Of a stretch of 64,000 nt of DNA, positions 31,874-40,657 are shown one piece after another. This DNA comes from Cellulomonas palmilytica (lineage in GTDB: Bacteria > Actinomycetota > Actinomycetes > Actinomycetales > Cellulomonadaceae): NCBI RefSeq assembly GCF_021590045.1, contig NZ_CP062221.1, forward strand, positions 2,170,001 to 2,234,000, written 5' to 3'. The notes under the pieces are model-generated. The model saw only the letters and a program-made list of their open reading frames with translations. It was not told the DNA's origin and searched no databases. The stretch's first letter is position 1. Each line of letters begins with the position of its first letter. Both the position numbers and the translations under genes were made by a program.

Positions 31874-33472
31874 ATGTCCACGACCCTGCCTGCCCCCGCC
31901 CTCGCCCGCACGCCCGCGTCCGCGACGACGCCCGCGCCCGCCGAGGCGCAGGCGCGTACGTACCTGGTCAAGACGCTCGGCTGCCAGATGAACGTGCACG
32001 ACTCCGAGCACATGGCCGGCATGCTCGAGCAGGCGGGCTACGTCGCCGCGACGCCGGAGCAGGTCGCCGCGGAGGACGCGGACGTCGTCGTCATCAACAC
32101 GTGCGCGGTACGCGAGAACGCCGCCGACAAGCTGTACGGGAACCTCGGGCGCCTCGCGGGCACCAAGCGCAGCCGCCCGGGCGGCATGCAGATCGCGGTC
32201 GGCGGCTGCCTCGCGCAGAAGGACCGCGCAGGCATCGTCGAGCGTGCGCCGTGGGTGGACGTGGTGTTCGGCACGCACAACCTCGACGTGCTGCCGGCGC
32301 TGCTGGAGCGCGCCCGGCACAACGAGCGCGCACAGGTCGAGATCGAGGAGTCCCTCAAGGTCTTCCCGTCGACGTTGCCGACGCGCCGCGAGTCCGTCTA
32401 CGCGGGCTGGGTGTCGATCAGCGTGGGCTGCAACAACACCTGCACGTTCTGCATCGTCCCGCACCTGCGGGGCAAGGAGCGCGACCGTCGGCCGGGCGAG
32501 ATCCTCGCCGAGGTGGAGGCGCTCGTCGCGACGGGCGCGATCGAGGTGACGCTGCTCGGGCAGAACGTGAACTCCTACGGCGTGGGGTTCGGCGACCGCG
32601 GCGCGTTCGCCAAGCTGCTGCGCGCGGTCGGCGCGGTCGAGGGCCTCGAGCGCGTGCGGTTCACCTCGCCCCACCCGGCGGCGTTCACCGACGACGTCAT
32701 CGCGGCGATGGCGCAGACGCCCACGGTGATGCCGTCGCTGCACATGCCGCTGCAGTCGGGCTCGGACCGCGTCCTGCGCGCGATGCGCCGCTCGTACCGC
32801 TCGGAGAAGTTCCTCGGCATCCTCGACCGGGTGCGCGCGCAGATCCCGCACGCCGCGATCACGACGGACGTCATCGTCGGCTTCCCGGGGGAGACCGACG
32901 AGGACTTCGAGGAGACATTGCGGGTCGTCGAGGCGTCGCGGTTCTCGTCGGCGTTCACGTTCCAGTACTCGCCGCGCCCGGGCACGCCCGCCGCGGACCT
33001 GCCCGACCAGCTGCCGAAGGCCGTCGTGCAGGAGCGCTACGAGCGGCTCGTCGCGCTGCAGGAGCGGATCTGCGCGCAGGAGAACGCGGCGCAGGAGGGG
33101 CGCGTCGTCGAGGTGCTCGTCGCCGAGGGCGAGGGGCGCAAGGACGGCGAGACGCGCCGCATCTCGGGGCGCGCGGCGGACAACCGGCTCGTGCACCTCG
33201 CGCTGCCGGCCGACCTCGCCGCGGCCGACGCGCCGCGGCCCGGCGACCTCGTGACGGTCCAGGTCACGCACGGCGCCCCGCACCACCTCGTCGCGGACTC
33301 GGCCGTCACGGGCGGCCCGTTCGCCGTGCGCCGCACGCGCGCCGGTGACGCGTGGGCGGCGCGGCAGGCGGGCGACGACGAGCACGACGAGCACGCGGGT
33401 GGCGCGTGCGGCACGGGCGGCGCGCCCGCCGGCCCGGTGAGCCTGGGCATGCCGACGCTCGCGGTCCGCTGA
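31874..33472 (+). CDS. miaB: tRNA-2-methylthio-N6-dimethylallyladenosine synthase
   Basis: 532 residues. MiaB is a radical-SAM methylthiotransferase that adds CH3S at C2 of i6A37 in tRNAs reading U-starting codons. The N-terminal methylthiotransferase domain ([15 protein letters not shown]) supplies auxiliary-cluster cysteines; the radical SAM motif is C186-C190-C193 in GCNNTCTFC; a TRAM domain follows near residue 385. The N-terminal 33 residues and the C-terminal 60 (Gly/Ala/His) are low-complexity. miaA, which makes its substrate, lies three genes downstream. Confidence 0.96.
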   Translation: MSTTLPAPALARTPASATTPAPAEAQARTYLVKTLGCQMNVHDSEHMAGMLEQAGYVAATPEQVAAEDADVVVINTCAVRENAADKLYGNLGRLAGTKRSRPGGMQIAVGGCLAQKDRAGIVERAPWVDVVFGTHNLDVLPALLERARHNERAQVEIEESLKVFPSTLPTRRESVYAGWVSISVGCNNTCTFCIVPHLRGKERDRRPGEILAEVEALVATGAIEVTLLGQNVNSYGVGFGDRGAFAKLLRAVGAVEGLERVRFTSPHPAAFTDDVIAAMAQTPTVMPSLHMPLQSGSDRVLRAMRRSYRSEKFLGILDRVRAQIPHAAITTDVIVGFPGETDEDFEETLRVVEASRFSSAFTFQYSPRPGTPAADLPDQLPKAVVQERYERLVALQERICAQENAAQEGRVVEVLVAEGEGRKDGETRRISGRAADNRLVHLALPADLAAADAPRPGDLVTVQVTHGAPHHLVADSAVTGGPFAVRRTRAGDAWAARQAGDDEHDEHAGGACGTGGAPAGPVSLGMPTLAVR

Positions 33473-33504
33473 CGCAAGCCCGGCAGCGCAGCGACCGGTC
33501 CGCC

Positions 33505-33568
33505 CAGCCGTCGGGCAGAGCAGTCGTCGGGCAGTTCAGTCGTCGGGCAGGTCAGTCGTCGGGCAGCG
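33505..33568. repeat. Four tandem 16-bp repeats after miaB
   Basis: Unit CAGTCGTCGGGCAGNN, four copies (33505, 33521, 33537, 33553), the first with one change. The last copy and part of the third encode the LPDD end and stop of the minus-strand YbjN gene, so slippage can move that gene's end. Confidence 0.85.
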
Positions 33569-34070
33569 CGGTGGCCGGACCCGGTCCGGGGATCGTGGCC
33601 TCGAGCGCCGCGAACAGCTGCACGCCCGTGCCGAGCCCGCACGCGAGCACCTGCGCGAGCTGCGCGTCGGTCGCACCCGGCTCGAAGTCCGCGCTGACCT
33701 CGGAGTACAGGGCGAGCATGCCCTCCTCCTCGCGCACGTACGCCTTGGGCCAGATGCGCTCGCGGTTCCAGTCGTTCATCGCGAGCGCGACCGCGCCGCG
33801 CTGCTCGAGCGGGACCTGCCGCTGCCACCGGCCGCGCACCTGCACGATCTCGTCGTGCTCGCCGAGCAGCAGGAACCAGAACCGGCTGCCGTCCCACGTG
33901 CCGGTGAGGTCGCCGTCGTCGTCGACGATGAAGCGGTACCCCTTGCTCAGCAGGTAGTCGCCGATGCGGTCCCGCGTGACGGGACGCGGCTCCTCGTCGT
34001 CGGAGGGCACGTCCTTCGGCGGCTTCGGCAGGCCGCCGAGCACGCGCAGCAGCCAGCCGGGCCCGCTCAC
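33552..34070 (-). CDS. YbjN-domain protein, paralogue 1
   Basis: 172 residues of the YbjN family (fold like type III secretion chaperones). Core features: GYRFIVDDDGDLTGTWDGSR, then VQVRGRWQRQVP, the WNRERIWPKAYVR helix and a C-terminal helix with GATDAQLAQVLACG. The GTG start overlaps the stop of paralogue 2 (GTGA), so they are coupled. The family's function in actinobacteria is unknown; E. coli YbjN affects motility and stress responses. Related copies lie at 34067 and 34827. Confidence 0.82.
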   Translation of the reverse strand: MSGPGWLLRVLGGLPKPPKDVPSDDEEPRPVTRDRIGDYLLSKGYRFIVDDDGDLTGTWDGSRFWFLLLGEHDEIVQVRGRWQRQVPLEQRGAVALAMNDWNRERIWPKAYVREEEGMLALYSEVSADFEPGATDAQLAQVLACGLGTGVQLFAALEATIPGPGPATALPDD

Positions 34071-34666
34071 GGCATGCTCCCGGCGGGGTCGGGGTACTTC
34101 TCGTCGAGCGCGTCGAAGAACATCGACCCGGTCGACAGCCCGCAGAACAGCAGCTGCGAGAGCTGCGCGTCCGTCGCGCCGTGCTCGAGGTCGGTCGCGA
34201 CCTCCGAGACGACGTGCACGCGCCCGTTGTCCCGCACGCGCACGTACGCCTTGGGCCAGATCCGGTCGGCGTTCCACTCGTTGCACAGGTCGAGCACCTC
34301 CTCGAGACGCTCGATCGCGATCTCGCGGTGCCACTGGCCGCGGACCTGCAGGATCTCCGAGCTCTCTCCGAAGAGGAAGAAGTAGAACAGCCGCCCCCGC
34401 CACAGGCCGCCGAGGTCGCCGTCGTTGTCGACGAAGTAGCTGAAGTGGTTGTCGCTCATCCAGGCGGCGATGCGGGCCGGCGTGACCGCCCGCGGGTGCT
34501 CCGGCGCGGGCTCGGCGACGCCCAGCTCGCGCGCGAGCAGCCGCGTGACGCTGTCGTGCAGCTCGTCGTCGCTCGGGTCGGCGGCGGGTCCGCGGGCCCG
34601 CCCGGTGCCCGTCGACGCTCGCCGGCGCCGCCACCAGGGGCGGTGCTCGTCGGGCTTGGCGGTCAT
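34067..34666 (-). CDS. YbjN-domain protein, paralogue 2
   Basis: 199 residues, same fold as its neighbours: FVDNDGDLGGLWRGR, LQVRGQWHREIA, WNADRIWPKAYVR, GATDAQLSQLLFCGLSTG. A 60-residue basic and then acidic N-terminal extension distinguishes it. ATG start six bases after TAGTGT, fitting a leaderless mRNA for a two-gene operon with paralogue 1. Divergent from paralogue 3. Confidence 0.82.
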   Translation of the reverse strand: MTAKPDEHRPWWRRRRASTGTGRARGPAADPSDDELHDSVTRLLARELGVAEPAPEHPRAVTPARIAAWMSDNHFSYFVDNDGDLGGLWRGRLFYFFLFGESSEILQVRGQWHREIAIERLEEVLDLCNEWNADRIWPKAYVRVRDNGRVHVVSEVATDLEHGATDAQLSQLLFCGLSTGSMFFDALDEKYPDPAGSMP

Positions 34667-34672
34667 GGGGCG

Positions 34673-34678
34673 ACACTA
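34673..34678 (-). promoter_or_regulatory. -10 element TAGTGT of the ybjN pair
   Basis: TAGTGT on the minus strand with a 6-nt gap to the ATG at 34666. Leaderless configuration. Confidence 0.5.
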
Positions 34679-34826
34679 CCCGGGCGCCCGCACGGGATCG
34701 CGGTGGGCGTCCCGAAAGGTGGACGCGGGGTGCGCACCGCGGGCCGGGTGGCGCGTTCGCCGGGTGCCCCGCGCGCGGGCTAGGGTCGCGACGATCGCGC
34801 ACGACGACGACGAGGACGGTGCCCCC

Positions 34827-35345
34827 GTGGGCTTCTTCACCCGGAACGACCAGCCCGAGCCCGCCGGGCCCGCACCCGAGCCGACCACGGCGCTGGAGCC
34901 CCTGACGAACGAGCGGATCACCGCGACGCTGGACGCGCACGGGTACCGGTACGCGATCGACTCCGACGGCGACGTGGGCGGGATCTGGGACGACCACGTC
35001 TTCTACTTCGTGCGGATCGGGCCCGAGCGCGAGTTCCTGCAGGTGCGCGGACGCTGGTCGCGGGTGCTGCCCGCGTCGGCGTACCTCGAGGTGCTCGAGC
35101 TCGCGAACGCGTGGAACACCGCCAAGGTGTTCCCGAAGACGTACGTGCGGGTGGAGGAGGACCAGCTGGGGATCTACGCGGAGCACGCGGTGGACTACGC
35201 GCCGGGCGTCGCCGACGAGCAGATCGACCAGCACCTGGGCTGCGCGGTGTCGACGGCGCTCGCGTTCTTCGCGCACCTCGACGAGGCCTACCCGCAGGCG
35301 GTCGAGGAGCACCGCGCACGGATCGCGGCGGCCCGCGAGAGCTGA
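34827..35345 (+). CDS. YbjN-domain protein, paralogue 3
   Basis: 172 residues, the divergent third copy: YAIDSDGDVGGIWDD, LQVRGRWSRVLP, WNTAKVFPKTYVR, CAVSTALAFFAHLDEAYP. The GTG at 34827 is the likely start; TAGGGT at about 34782 may be its -10 element, leaving a short leader. The three copies share a Trp-Asn/Lys-Thr/Ala-Tyr-Val-Arg helix and probably form homo- or hetero-oligomers; that is inference. Confidence 0.8.
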   Translation: MGFFTRNDQPEPAGPAPEPTTALEPLTNERITATLDAHGYRYAIDSDGDVGGIWDDHVFYFVRIGPEREFLQVRGRWSRVLPASAYLEVLELANAWNTAKVFPKTYVRVEEDQLGIYAEHAVDYAPGVADEQIDQHLGCAVSTALAFFAHLDEAYPQAVEEHRARIAAARES

Positions 35346-35380
35346 GCCCGCACCGGCGCGGGGCGGGCCGCGCGAGCGGC

Positions 35381-35386
35381 TAGGTT
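35381..35386 (+). promoter_or_regulatory. -10 element TAGGTT of the dioxygenase-like gene
   Basis: TAGGTT followed by 7 nt and the ATG at 35394. Leaderless configuration; this may start the miaA-dapF operon. Confidence 0.5.
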
Positions 35387-35393
35387 CGGTCCC

Positions 35394-36170
35394 ATGCTCG
35401 TCGCCGCCGCCCTCGTCCCCGACACGGTCCTGCTGGTCCCCGGGGCGAGCGGACGCCGCGACGCCGCGCGTCCGTTGCGTGCGGCCGCCCTGGACGCGGT
35501 CGCGGCGGCGACGCGTGGCGTCGACCGCGTGGTCGTCGTCGCGCCCGACGACCGGCCGCCTCCCCGTCCCGACGACGCGGTCGTGGCGCTCGTCGGGCGG
35601 GTGCGCGCGTCGCTCGCGCCCGTCGGCGTGCCGGACCACCTGCTGGTCGACGAGGTCGTCCGTGACCTCGTCGACGCCGCGGACCCCGGTGCCGTGCCCG
35701 CGCAGGACCGCCTGGTCGCGCCCGCCGGTGCGGCCGTCGCGTTGCACCTGCTCGCCGCCGCCGGCTGGTCCGGGCCGACCGCGTGCCTCCTCGTCGGGAG
35801 CGTCCCGCGCGCCGGCGCGGCCGACGGGCTGCGGGCCGCCGGACGGCTCGTCGTCGACGCGGGTCGCACGGCCCTGGTCGTCGTCGGGTCGGCGAGCGGG
35901 CGGCACGGCCCCGACGCGCCCCTCGCCGACGACCCGGCCGCGCCCGCCTACGACGAGCGCCTGGTGGCGGACCTCGCGACCGCCGACCCGGAGGCGGCCG
36001 GGCGGCTCGCCGCGCTCGACGCCGACGAGGCCGCGGCGCTCGCCGTCACCGGCTGGGGGCCGTGGCAGGTGCTGCTCGGCGCGCGCGGCCGCGCCGACGT
36101 CGTCGCCGACGTGCACAGCGCGCTCCTGCTCGGCGCGCAGCACGTCGTCGGGACGTGGGTGGCCGCATGA
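35394..36170 (+). CDS. Class III extradiol dioxygenase (LigB)-like protein
   Basis: 258 residues. The fold resembles the catalytic B subunit of protocatechuate 4,5-dioxygenase: a hydrophobic start (AAALVPDTVLLVPG), VVVVAPDD, LVVVGSASGRHGPDAP and a C-terminal GARGRADVVADVHSALLLG. The metal-binding His residues of true dioxygenases are not all obvious, so activity is doubtful. It corresponds to Rv2728c, which also precedes miaA in mycobacteria; conservation next to tRNA-modification genes hints at a linked role. Stop overlaps the miaA start (ATGA). Confidence 0.78.
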   Translation: MLVAAALVPDTVLLVPGASGRRDAARPLRAAALDAVAAATRGVDRVVVVAPDDRPPPRPDDAVVALVGRVRASLAPVGVPDHLLVDEVVRDLVDAADPGAVPAQDRLVAPAGAAVALHLLAAAGWSGPTACLLVGSVPRAGAADGLRAAGRLVVDAGRTALVVVGSASGRHGPDAPLADDPAAPAYDERLVADLATADPEAAGRLAALDADEAAALAVTGWGPWQVLLGARGRADVVADVHSALLLGAQHVVGTWVAA

Positions 36171-37126
36171 GCCCGCTCGTCGTCGCCGTCGTCGGCCCCA
36201 CCGCGACCGGCAAGTCCGACCTCGCCGTCGAGCTCGCGCTCGCCCTGCGCGGCGAGGTCCTCAACGCCGACGCGCTGCAGCTCTACCGCGGCATGGACGT
36301 CGGCACTGCGAAGCTCACGCCCGACGAGCGGCGCGGCGTGCCGCACCACCTGCTCGACGTGCTCGACCCGCGCGAGGAGGCGAGCGTCGCGGACTACCAG
36401 GCGCTCGCCCGCGCCGCGGTCGACGACTGCCACGCGCGGGGTGCGCGCGTCGTCGCCGCGGGCGGATCGGGGCTGTACGTGCGCGCCCTGCTCGACCACA
36501 TGGAGTTCCCCGGGACCGACCCGGACGTGCGCGCGCGGCTCGAGCAGCGCGTCGAGGCCGAGGGGTCGCGTGCGCTGCACGCCGAGCTCGAGCGCCTCGA
36601 CCCGACGGCGGCCGCGTCGATCGGGCCGCGCAACGCGCGGCGGGTCGTGCGCGCGCTCGAGGTCATCGAGCTCACCGGCCGCCCGTACTCCTCGTCGCTG
36701 CCGCAGCACGTGTACGAGGTGCCCGCGGTGCAGATCGGGCTCGACTGCGACCGGGCGGTGCTCGACGAGCGCGTCGCGGCCCGCACCGCGCGGATGTTCG
36801 ACGACGGCCTCGTGGCCGAGGTCGAGCGGCTCCTCGAGCACGGCCTGGGGCGTACCGCGGCGCGCGCGGTGGGGTACGCGGAGACGGCCGCGCTGCTGCG
36901 CGGCGAGCTGACGCCCGACGAGGCGCGCGACGCGATCACCGCCGGAACGCGGCGGCTCGCGCGCAAGCAGATGGGCTGGTTCGGGCGGGACCCGCGCGTG
37001 CACTGGCTCGACTCACGCGACCCCGACCTCGTCGCGCGGGCGCTCGCGCTCGTCGGCGAGGCCGACGCGGGCCGCCTCGGACACGCCACGGACGACCCCG
37101 CGCCCCGCCGTAGTCTGGGCTCATGA
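36167..37126 (+). CDS. miaA: tRNA dimethylallyltransferase
   Basis: 319 residues. MiaA transfers the dimethylallyl group from DMAPP to A37 of tRNA, giving the substrate of MiaB. Visible are the P-loop GPTATGKSDLAVELA, NADALQLYRGMDVGTAK, the DMAPP-site region GGSGLYVRALLD and the C-terminal RRLARKQMGWF. ATG start overlaps the upstream stop. Its own stop overlaps dapF (ATGA), and the dapF -10 element lies inside its last codons. Confidence 0.96.
   Translation: MSPLVVAVVGPTATGKSDLAVELALALRGEVLNADALQLYRGMDVGTAKLTPDERRGVPHHLLDVLDPREEASVADYQALARAAVDDCHARGARVVAAGGSGLYVRALLDHMEFPGTDPDVRARLEQRVEAEGSRALHAELERLDPTAAASIGPRNARRVVRALEVIELTGRPYSSSLPQHVYEVPAVQIGLDCDRAVLDERVAARTARMFDDGLVAEVERLLEHGLGRTAARAVGYAETAALLRGELTPDEARDAITAGTRRLARKQMGWFGRDPRVHWLDSRDPDLVARALALVGEADAGRLGHATDDPAPRRSLGS
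37111..37116 (+). promoter_or_regulatory. Internal -10 element TAGTCT before dapF
   Basis: TAGTCT within the miaA 3' end, 6 nt before the dapF ATG. It would give dapF a leaderless transcript of its own in addition to operon expression. Confidence 0.4.
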
Positions 37127-38097
37127 CCTCCGCCGCCGTGGACCTCGCCGCAGCCACGTCCCTCACCGGGACCCTGCACGTCACCAAGGGCCACGGGACG
37201 CAGAACGACTTCGTCCTGATCGACGACCGCGACGGCCGGCTCGACCTGTCCGCGGCGCTCGTCCGGGCGCTCGCCGACCGACGCGCGGGCGTGGGCGGCG
37301 ACGGCGTGATCCGGCTCGTCGGCACGCAGCACGTGCCCGAGGGCGCGCACCTGCTCGAGAGCGCACCCGACGCGCGCTGGTTCATGGACTACCGCAACGC
37401 GGACGGCTCGGTCGCCGAGATGTGCGGCAACGGCGTGCGCGTGTTCGCGCTGTACCTCGACCGGCTCGGCCTGTGGGGCGAGGGCGACGAGCTCGCGGTC
37501 GGCACGCGCGCGGGCGTCATGCGCGTGCGTCGCGTCCCGGTGCCGCAGGAGGCCCCCGACGGTGCGTGGTTCGCGTTCGACATCGGCCGCTGGCACCTGC
37601 CGGGCGGCGCCGCCGCGGAGGCCGCGGGCCGCGACGCCGAGGTCACGGTCGCGGGGCTCGACGTCCCGCGTCCCGCGCTGTCCGTCGACGTCGGCAACCC
37701 GCACAGCGTCCTCGCGCTGCCCGACGCCGCCGTACTCGAGACCGCCGACCTCACGACCGCACCGCGCGTCGAGCCCGGCCCCCCGCACGGCACGAACGTC
37801 GAGCTCGTCGTGCCGCTCGGCGAGTCCGTCGTCGACGGGAGCCTCACGGGGCGGCTGCGCATGCGCGTGCACGAGCGCGGCGTGGGCGAGACCCGCTCGT
37901 GCGGGACGGGTGCGGTCGCCGCGGCCATGGCCGTGCGGACCTGGGCCGGAGCCGGCGCCCCCGACGTGTGGCTCGTGGACGTGCCGGGCGGCACCGTCCG
38001 GGTCACCGCGCTCGCGGGCGGCCACGCCGAGCTCGCGGGGCCTGCGGTGCTCGTCGGGGAGATGGACGTCGACGTGACGGCGCTGCTCGGCGCGTGA
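37123..38097 (+). CDS. dapF: Diaminopimelate epimerase
   Basis: 324 residues. DapF converts LL- to meso-diaminopimelate for lysine and peptidoglycan. The two catalytic cysteines are C101 in AEMCGNGVRV and C260 in TRSCGTGAVAAA. The N terminus has KGHGTQNDFV. A ten-residue insertion relative to E. coli lies around HVPEGAHLLESAPDARW, usual in actinobacteria. Overlaps miaA upstream and the thioredoxin-like gene downstream (GTGA). Confidence 0.96.
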   Translation: MTSAAVDLAAATSLTGTLHVTKGHGTQNDFVLIDDRDGRLDLSAALVRALADRRAGVGGDGVIRLVGTQHVPEGAHLLESAPDARWFMDYRNADGSVAEMCGNGVRVFALYLDRLGLWGEGDELAVGTRAGVMRVRRVPVPQEAPDGAWFAFDIGRWHLPGGAAAEAAGRDAEVTVAGLDVPRPALSVDVGNPHSVLALPDAAVLETADLTTAPRVEPGPPHGTNVELVVPLGESVVDGSLTGRLRMRVHERGVGETRSCGTGAVAAAMAVRTWAGAGAPDVWLVDVPGGTVRVTALAGGHAELAGPAVLVGEMDVDVTALLGA

Positions 38098-38477
38098 GCG
38101 GCGTGCAGGCCGACGAGAGGGCCGGCACCGGACGCGTCACGGTGACGCCCGACGAGCTGGGCGGGTCGCTCGGTGCGCGCGCCACGGTCGTCGAGCTGTC
38201 GAGCACGTTCTGCCAGCCGTGCCGCATGGCGCGCGTCGTGCTGCAGCGCGCAGTGGGGACGACCGACGGCGTGCGGCTGGTCGAGCTCGACGTCGCGGGA
38301 CCGCTGGGGGAGAGGCTCGGGCGTCGGCTGGACGTCCTGTCCACCCCGACCACGCTGGTCCTCGACGCCGACGGCGTCGTGCGGTTCCTGGCGGCCGGGG
38401 TGCCGCGGCTGGCTCAGGTCCGCGCGGCGCTCGAGTCGGTGGGCGCCACGTCGGCGGGCCCGACCTCCGTGGCCTGA
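38094..38477 (+). CDS. Thioredoxin-like protein
   Basis: 127 residues with a thioredoxin fold and the redox pair C40-Q-P-C43 (STFCQPCRMARV) plus the cis-proline region LSTPTTLVLDADG. GTG start overlapping the dapF stop. No signal peptide, so cytoplasmic. The CQPC dipeptide differs from CGPC of classical thioredoxin, so the partner may be special. Its 3' end overlaps the convergent MFS gene by 64 bp. Confidence 0.85.
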   Translation: MSGVQADERAGTGRVTVTPDELGGSLGARATVVELSSTFCQPCRMARVVLQRAVGTTDGVRLVELDVAGPLGERLGRRLDVLSTPTTLVLDADGVVRFLAAGVPRLAQVRAALESVGATSAGPTSVA

Positions 38478-39862
38478 CGCGTACCCACACGGCGGGCGAC
38501 GAGGCCGGAGCCCACCGCGAGGACGACCGTCAGCGCGAGGCACGCGACGTACGGCACGTCGCCGCCGCGGTCGGACACGGCCGCGAACAGGACCCCGGTG
38601 ACCGCGAGGGCCATCGACGCGCCGATCGAGTCCGCGACCGACAGCGCCGAGCTGTTGGTCCCGGCCGCGTCCTTCGACGAGTACCGCAGCACGAGCACCG
38701 ACTGGCGCGCGTACGTCAGCCCCATCCCGAACCCGGCGGTCGCCCACGTCACGACGAGCACGGGGACGGGCGCGTGCACCGCCGCGGCGAGCGTCGTGCC
38801 CGCGATCCCGACGGCGACGACGAGCGTGCCCACGCCGATCGCGCGGGGGTGCGCGAGCCGGGTCTCGCCGAGCCGACCCTGCACCCAGGAGGCGAGCGCC
38901 CAGGTCAGCGCAGCGCCCGTGAGCGTCACGCCCGCGAGCGTCGCGGCGACGTCGTACCGGCGCGTGAGCAGGTACGGCAGGTACACCTCCGCGCCGAAGA
39001 ACGCGCCCGCGAGCAGCCCGCGCGACGCGACGACCGCGGGCAGGCCGCGCACCGCGCGCAACGTGCCTGCGGGGACGAGCCGTGCGAGGGCGACGAGCGC
39101 ACCGACGGCGCCGACGAGCGCGGTCACGGCCGTCGCGGCACCTCCGAGCTCGGCGCTCGCACCGAGGGCGAGGACCGCGACCGCCGCGAGCACGGCCCAC
39201 CGGACGCGGCGCCGCGCGGCGGCCCAGGAGCCGTCCGCCGCGTCGTCGGACGATCCGTCCTTCGCGTCGGGCGCGGGGATCGACGCGACGCGCCGCAGGA
39301 CCACGGCGACCACGGGGACGACGAGCACGGCGACGGCGAGGAACACCCAGCGCCAGTGCAGGTGCTCGGTGACGAAGCCCGCGACGGGCGGGCCGACGAG
39401 CGACGGCACGACCCACGCCGCGGAGAACCCCGCGAAGACCCGTGCGTGCACCTCACCGGGGTACAGGCGGGCGACGACGACGTACGACACGACCGTGAGC
39501 GCGCCGCCGCCGAGGCCCTGCAGGAGCCGGCCCCCCGCGAGGACCACCATCGTCGGCGCGAGGCCCGCGACGAGCAGGCCCAGGACGAACGCCGCCGCGG
39601 CCGCGACCAGCGGCTTCGCGGGCCCGGCACGGTCCGCCCACGCACCCGCGAGCACCATGCCGACGACGCCCGAGGCGAGGGGAGCGGCGAACGCCACCGC
39701 GTACAGCCCGGCGCCGTCGAGCTCGAGCGAGACCGTGGGCATCACGGTCGTCACCGCGAGCGACTCGAACGCGGCGAGGAAGACGATCGCGCACAGCGCC
39801 CACGTGGTGGCGCGCAGCCGGGTCCAGGCGGCGCGGGAGTCGGCGGTCACGGTGGCGGGCAC
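38414..39862 (-). CDS. Major facilitator superfamily exporter
   Basis: 482 residues with about 14 hydrophobic segments, DHA2-type drug exporter layout. The first helix is FLAAFESLAVTTVMPT; motif A-like GAWADRAGPAKPLVAA follows helix 2; GGRLLQGLGGGALTVV is the helix 4 motif. It probably expels small hydrophobic compounds using the proton gradient. GTG start six bases after TAGGGT. No regulator adjoins it. Confidence 0.9.
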   Translation of the reverse strand: MPATVTADSRAAWTRLRATTWALCAIVFLAAFESLAVTTVMPTVSLELDGAGLYAVAFAAPLASGVVGMVLAGAWADRAGPAKPLVAAAAAFVLGLLVAGLAPTMVVLAGGRLLQGLGGGALTVVSYVVVARLYPGEVHARVFAGFSAAWVVPSLVGPPVAGFVTEHLHWRWVFLAVAVLVVPVVAVVLRRVASIPAPDAKDGSSDDAADGSWAAARRRVRWAVLAAVAVLALGASAELGGAATAVTALVGAVGALVALARLVPAGTLRAVRGLPAVVASRGLLAGAFFGAEVYLPYLLTRRYDVAATLAGVTLTGAALTWALASWVQGRLGETRLAHPRAIGVGTLVVAVGIAGTTLAAAVHAPVPVLVVTWATAGFGMGLTYARQSVLVLRYSSKDAAGTNSSALSVADSIGASMALAVTGVLFAAVSDRGGDVPYVACLALTVVLAVGSGLVARRVGTRQATEVGPADVAPTDSSAART

Positions 39863-39868
39863 CGCAGC

Positions 39869-39874
39869 ACCCTA
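39869..39874 (-). promoter_or_regulatory. -10 element TAGGGT of the MFS gene
   Basis: TAGGGT on the minus strand, 6 nt before the GTG. Leaderless configuration. Confidence 0.5.
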
Positions 39875-39897
39875 GGCGCCGCCGCCCACGGCACCGG

Positions 39898-40518
39898 TCA
39901 CGCGGCGGCGTCGGCCGCCGTGATCTCCAGCACGCGGAAGCCCTTGGCGCTCGCCCGCCGCGTCACCTCGGCCCGCCCCGCGAGCTCGTCGGCCAGCCAC
40001 CGGTGCAGCGAGTCCGCACCGAGGTTCTTGCCGACGACGAGGAACGCGGAGCCGCCCGGCGCCAGGCGCGGCAGCCAGCGCAGCAGCAGCTCGTGCAGCG
40101 CCTGCTTGCCGACCCGGATCGGCGGGTTCGACCAGATCGCGGCGAACCGCACGTCGTCGGGCACGTCGTCGGGCTGCACGGCCGAGACGTTCGCGGCCCC
40201 GACCGCGATCGCGTTGTGCCGCACGAGGTCGAGGGCGCGCTCGTTGACGTCGACGGCCCACACGCGGGCACCGGGGGAGCGCAGCGCGAGCTCGAGCGTC
40301 ATCGGTCCCCACCCGCAGCCGAGGTCGAGCAGGTCGCCGCGACTCGGGGGCGGCGGCGCCTCGTCGAGCAGCACGCGCGTCGCGTGGTCGACGTGGTCGG
40401 GGGAGAACACCCCGCCGGCGGTCTGCAGGGTCAGCTCGCGCCCCGCGAGGTGCACGACGACGGTGCGACGCTCGTCGGGGGACGCGGGCTGGGCGGTGAA
40501 GTAGTGGTCGACGGCCAC
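39898..40518 (-). CDS. RsmC/RlmG-like SAM-dependent methyltransferase
   Basis: 206 residues of the MTS family. The SAM site is LLDLGCGWGPMTLELAL; WAVDVNERALDLVRHNA is motif II; the catalytic IV motif is SNPPIRVGKQ, characteristic of guanine-N2 methyltransferases. E. coli RsmC and RlmG are twice as long because of a duplicated pseudo-domain; this single-domain form is the usual actinobacterial version. Probable target is rRNA. GTG start six bases after TACCCT. Confidence 0.87.
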   Translation of the reverse strand: MAVDHYFTAQPASPDERRTVVVHLAGRELTLQTAGGVFSPDHVDHATRVLLDEAPPPPSRGDLLDLGCGWGPMTLELALRSPGARVWAVDVNERALDLVRHNAIAVGAANVSAVQPDDVPDDVRFAAIWSNPPIRVGKQALHELLLRWLPRLAPGGSAFLVVGKNLGADSLHRWLADELAGRAEVTRRASAKGFRVLEITAADAAA

Positions 40519-40524
40519 GGGGCG

Positions 40525-40530
40525 AGGGTA
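40525..40530 (-). promoter_or_regulatory. -10 element TACCCT of the methyltransferase gene
   Basis: TACCCT on the minus strand, 6 nt before the GTG. Leaderless configuration. Confidence 0.5.
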
Positions 40531-40657
40531 TCGCTGCGCGCGCGCTGCGCCCGGAGCGAAAACGCGTCGCCGCGTGCGCGCGGGCGTGCGACCCTGGACG
40601 GGACGCGGCAGGCGTGCGCCCCGCGCCGGACCGGACCAGCGACGTCGAAGGAGCCGC

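Noticed and set aside
33505..33568. Possible CRISPR array in the 16-bp repeats
   Set aside because: Repeats are directly adjacent without spacers and too short; no cas genes are nearby. The same holds for the arrays at 42231, 44532, 47831 and 59649.
35394..36170. Naming the miaA-upstream protein as an active protocatechuate dioxygenase
   Set aside because: The fold is suggestive but the metal-binding His set is not clearly complete and no aromatic-catabolism genes are nearby.
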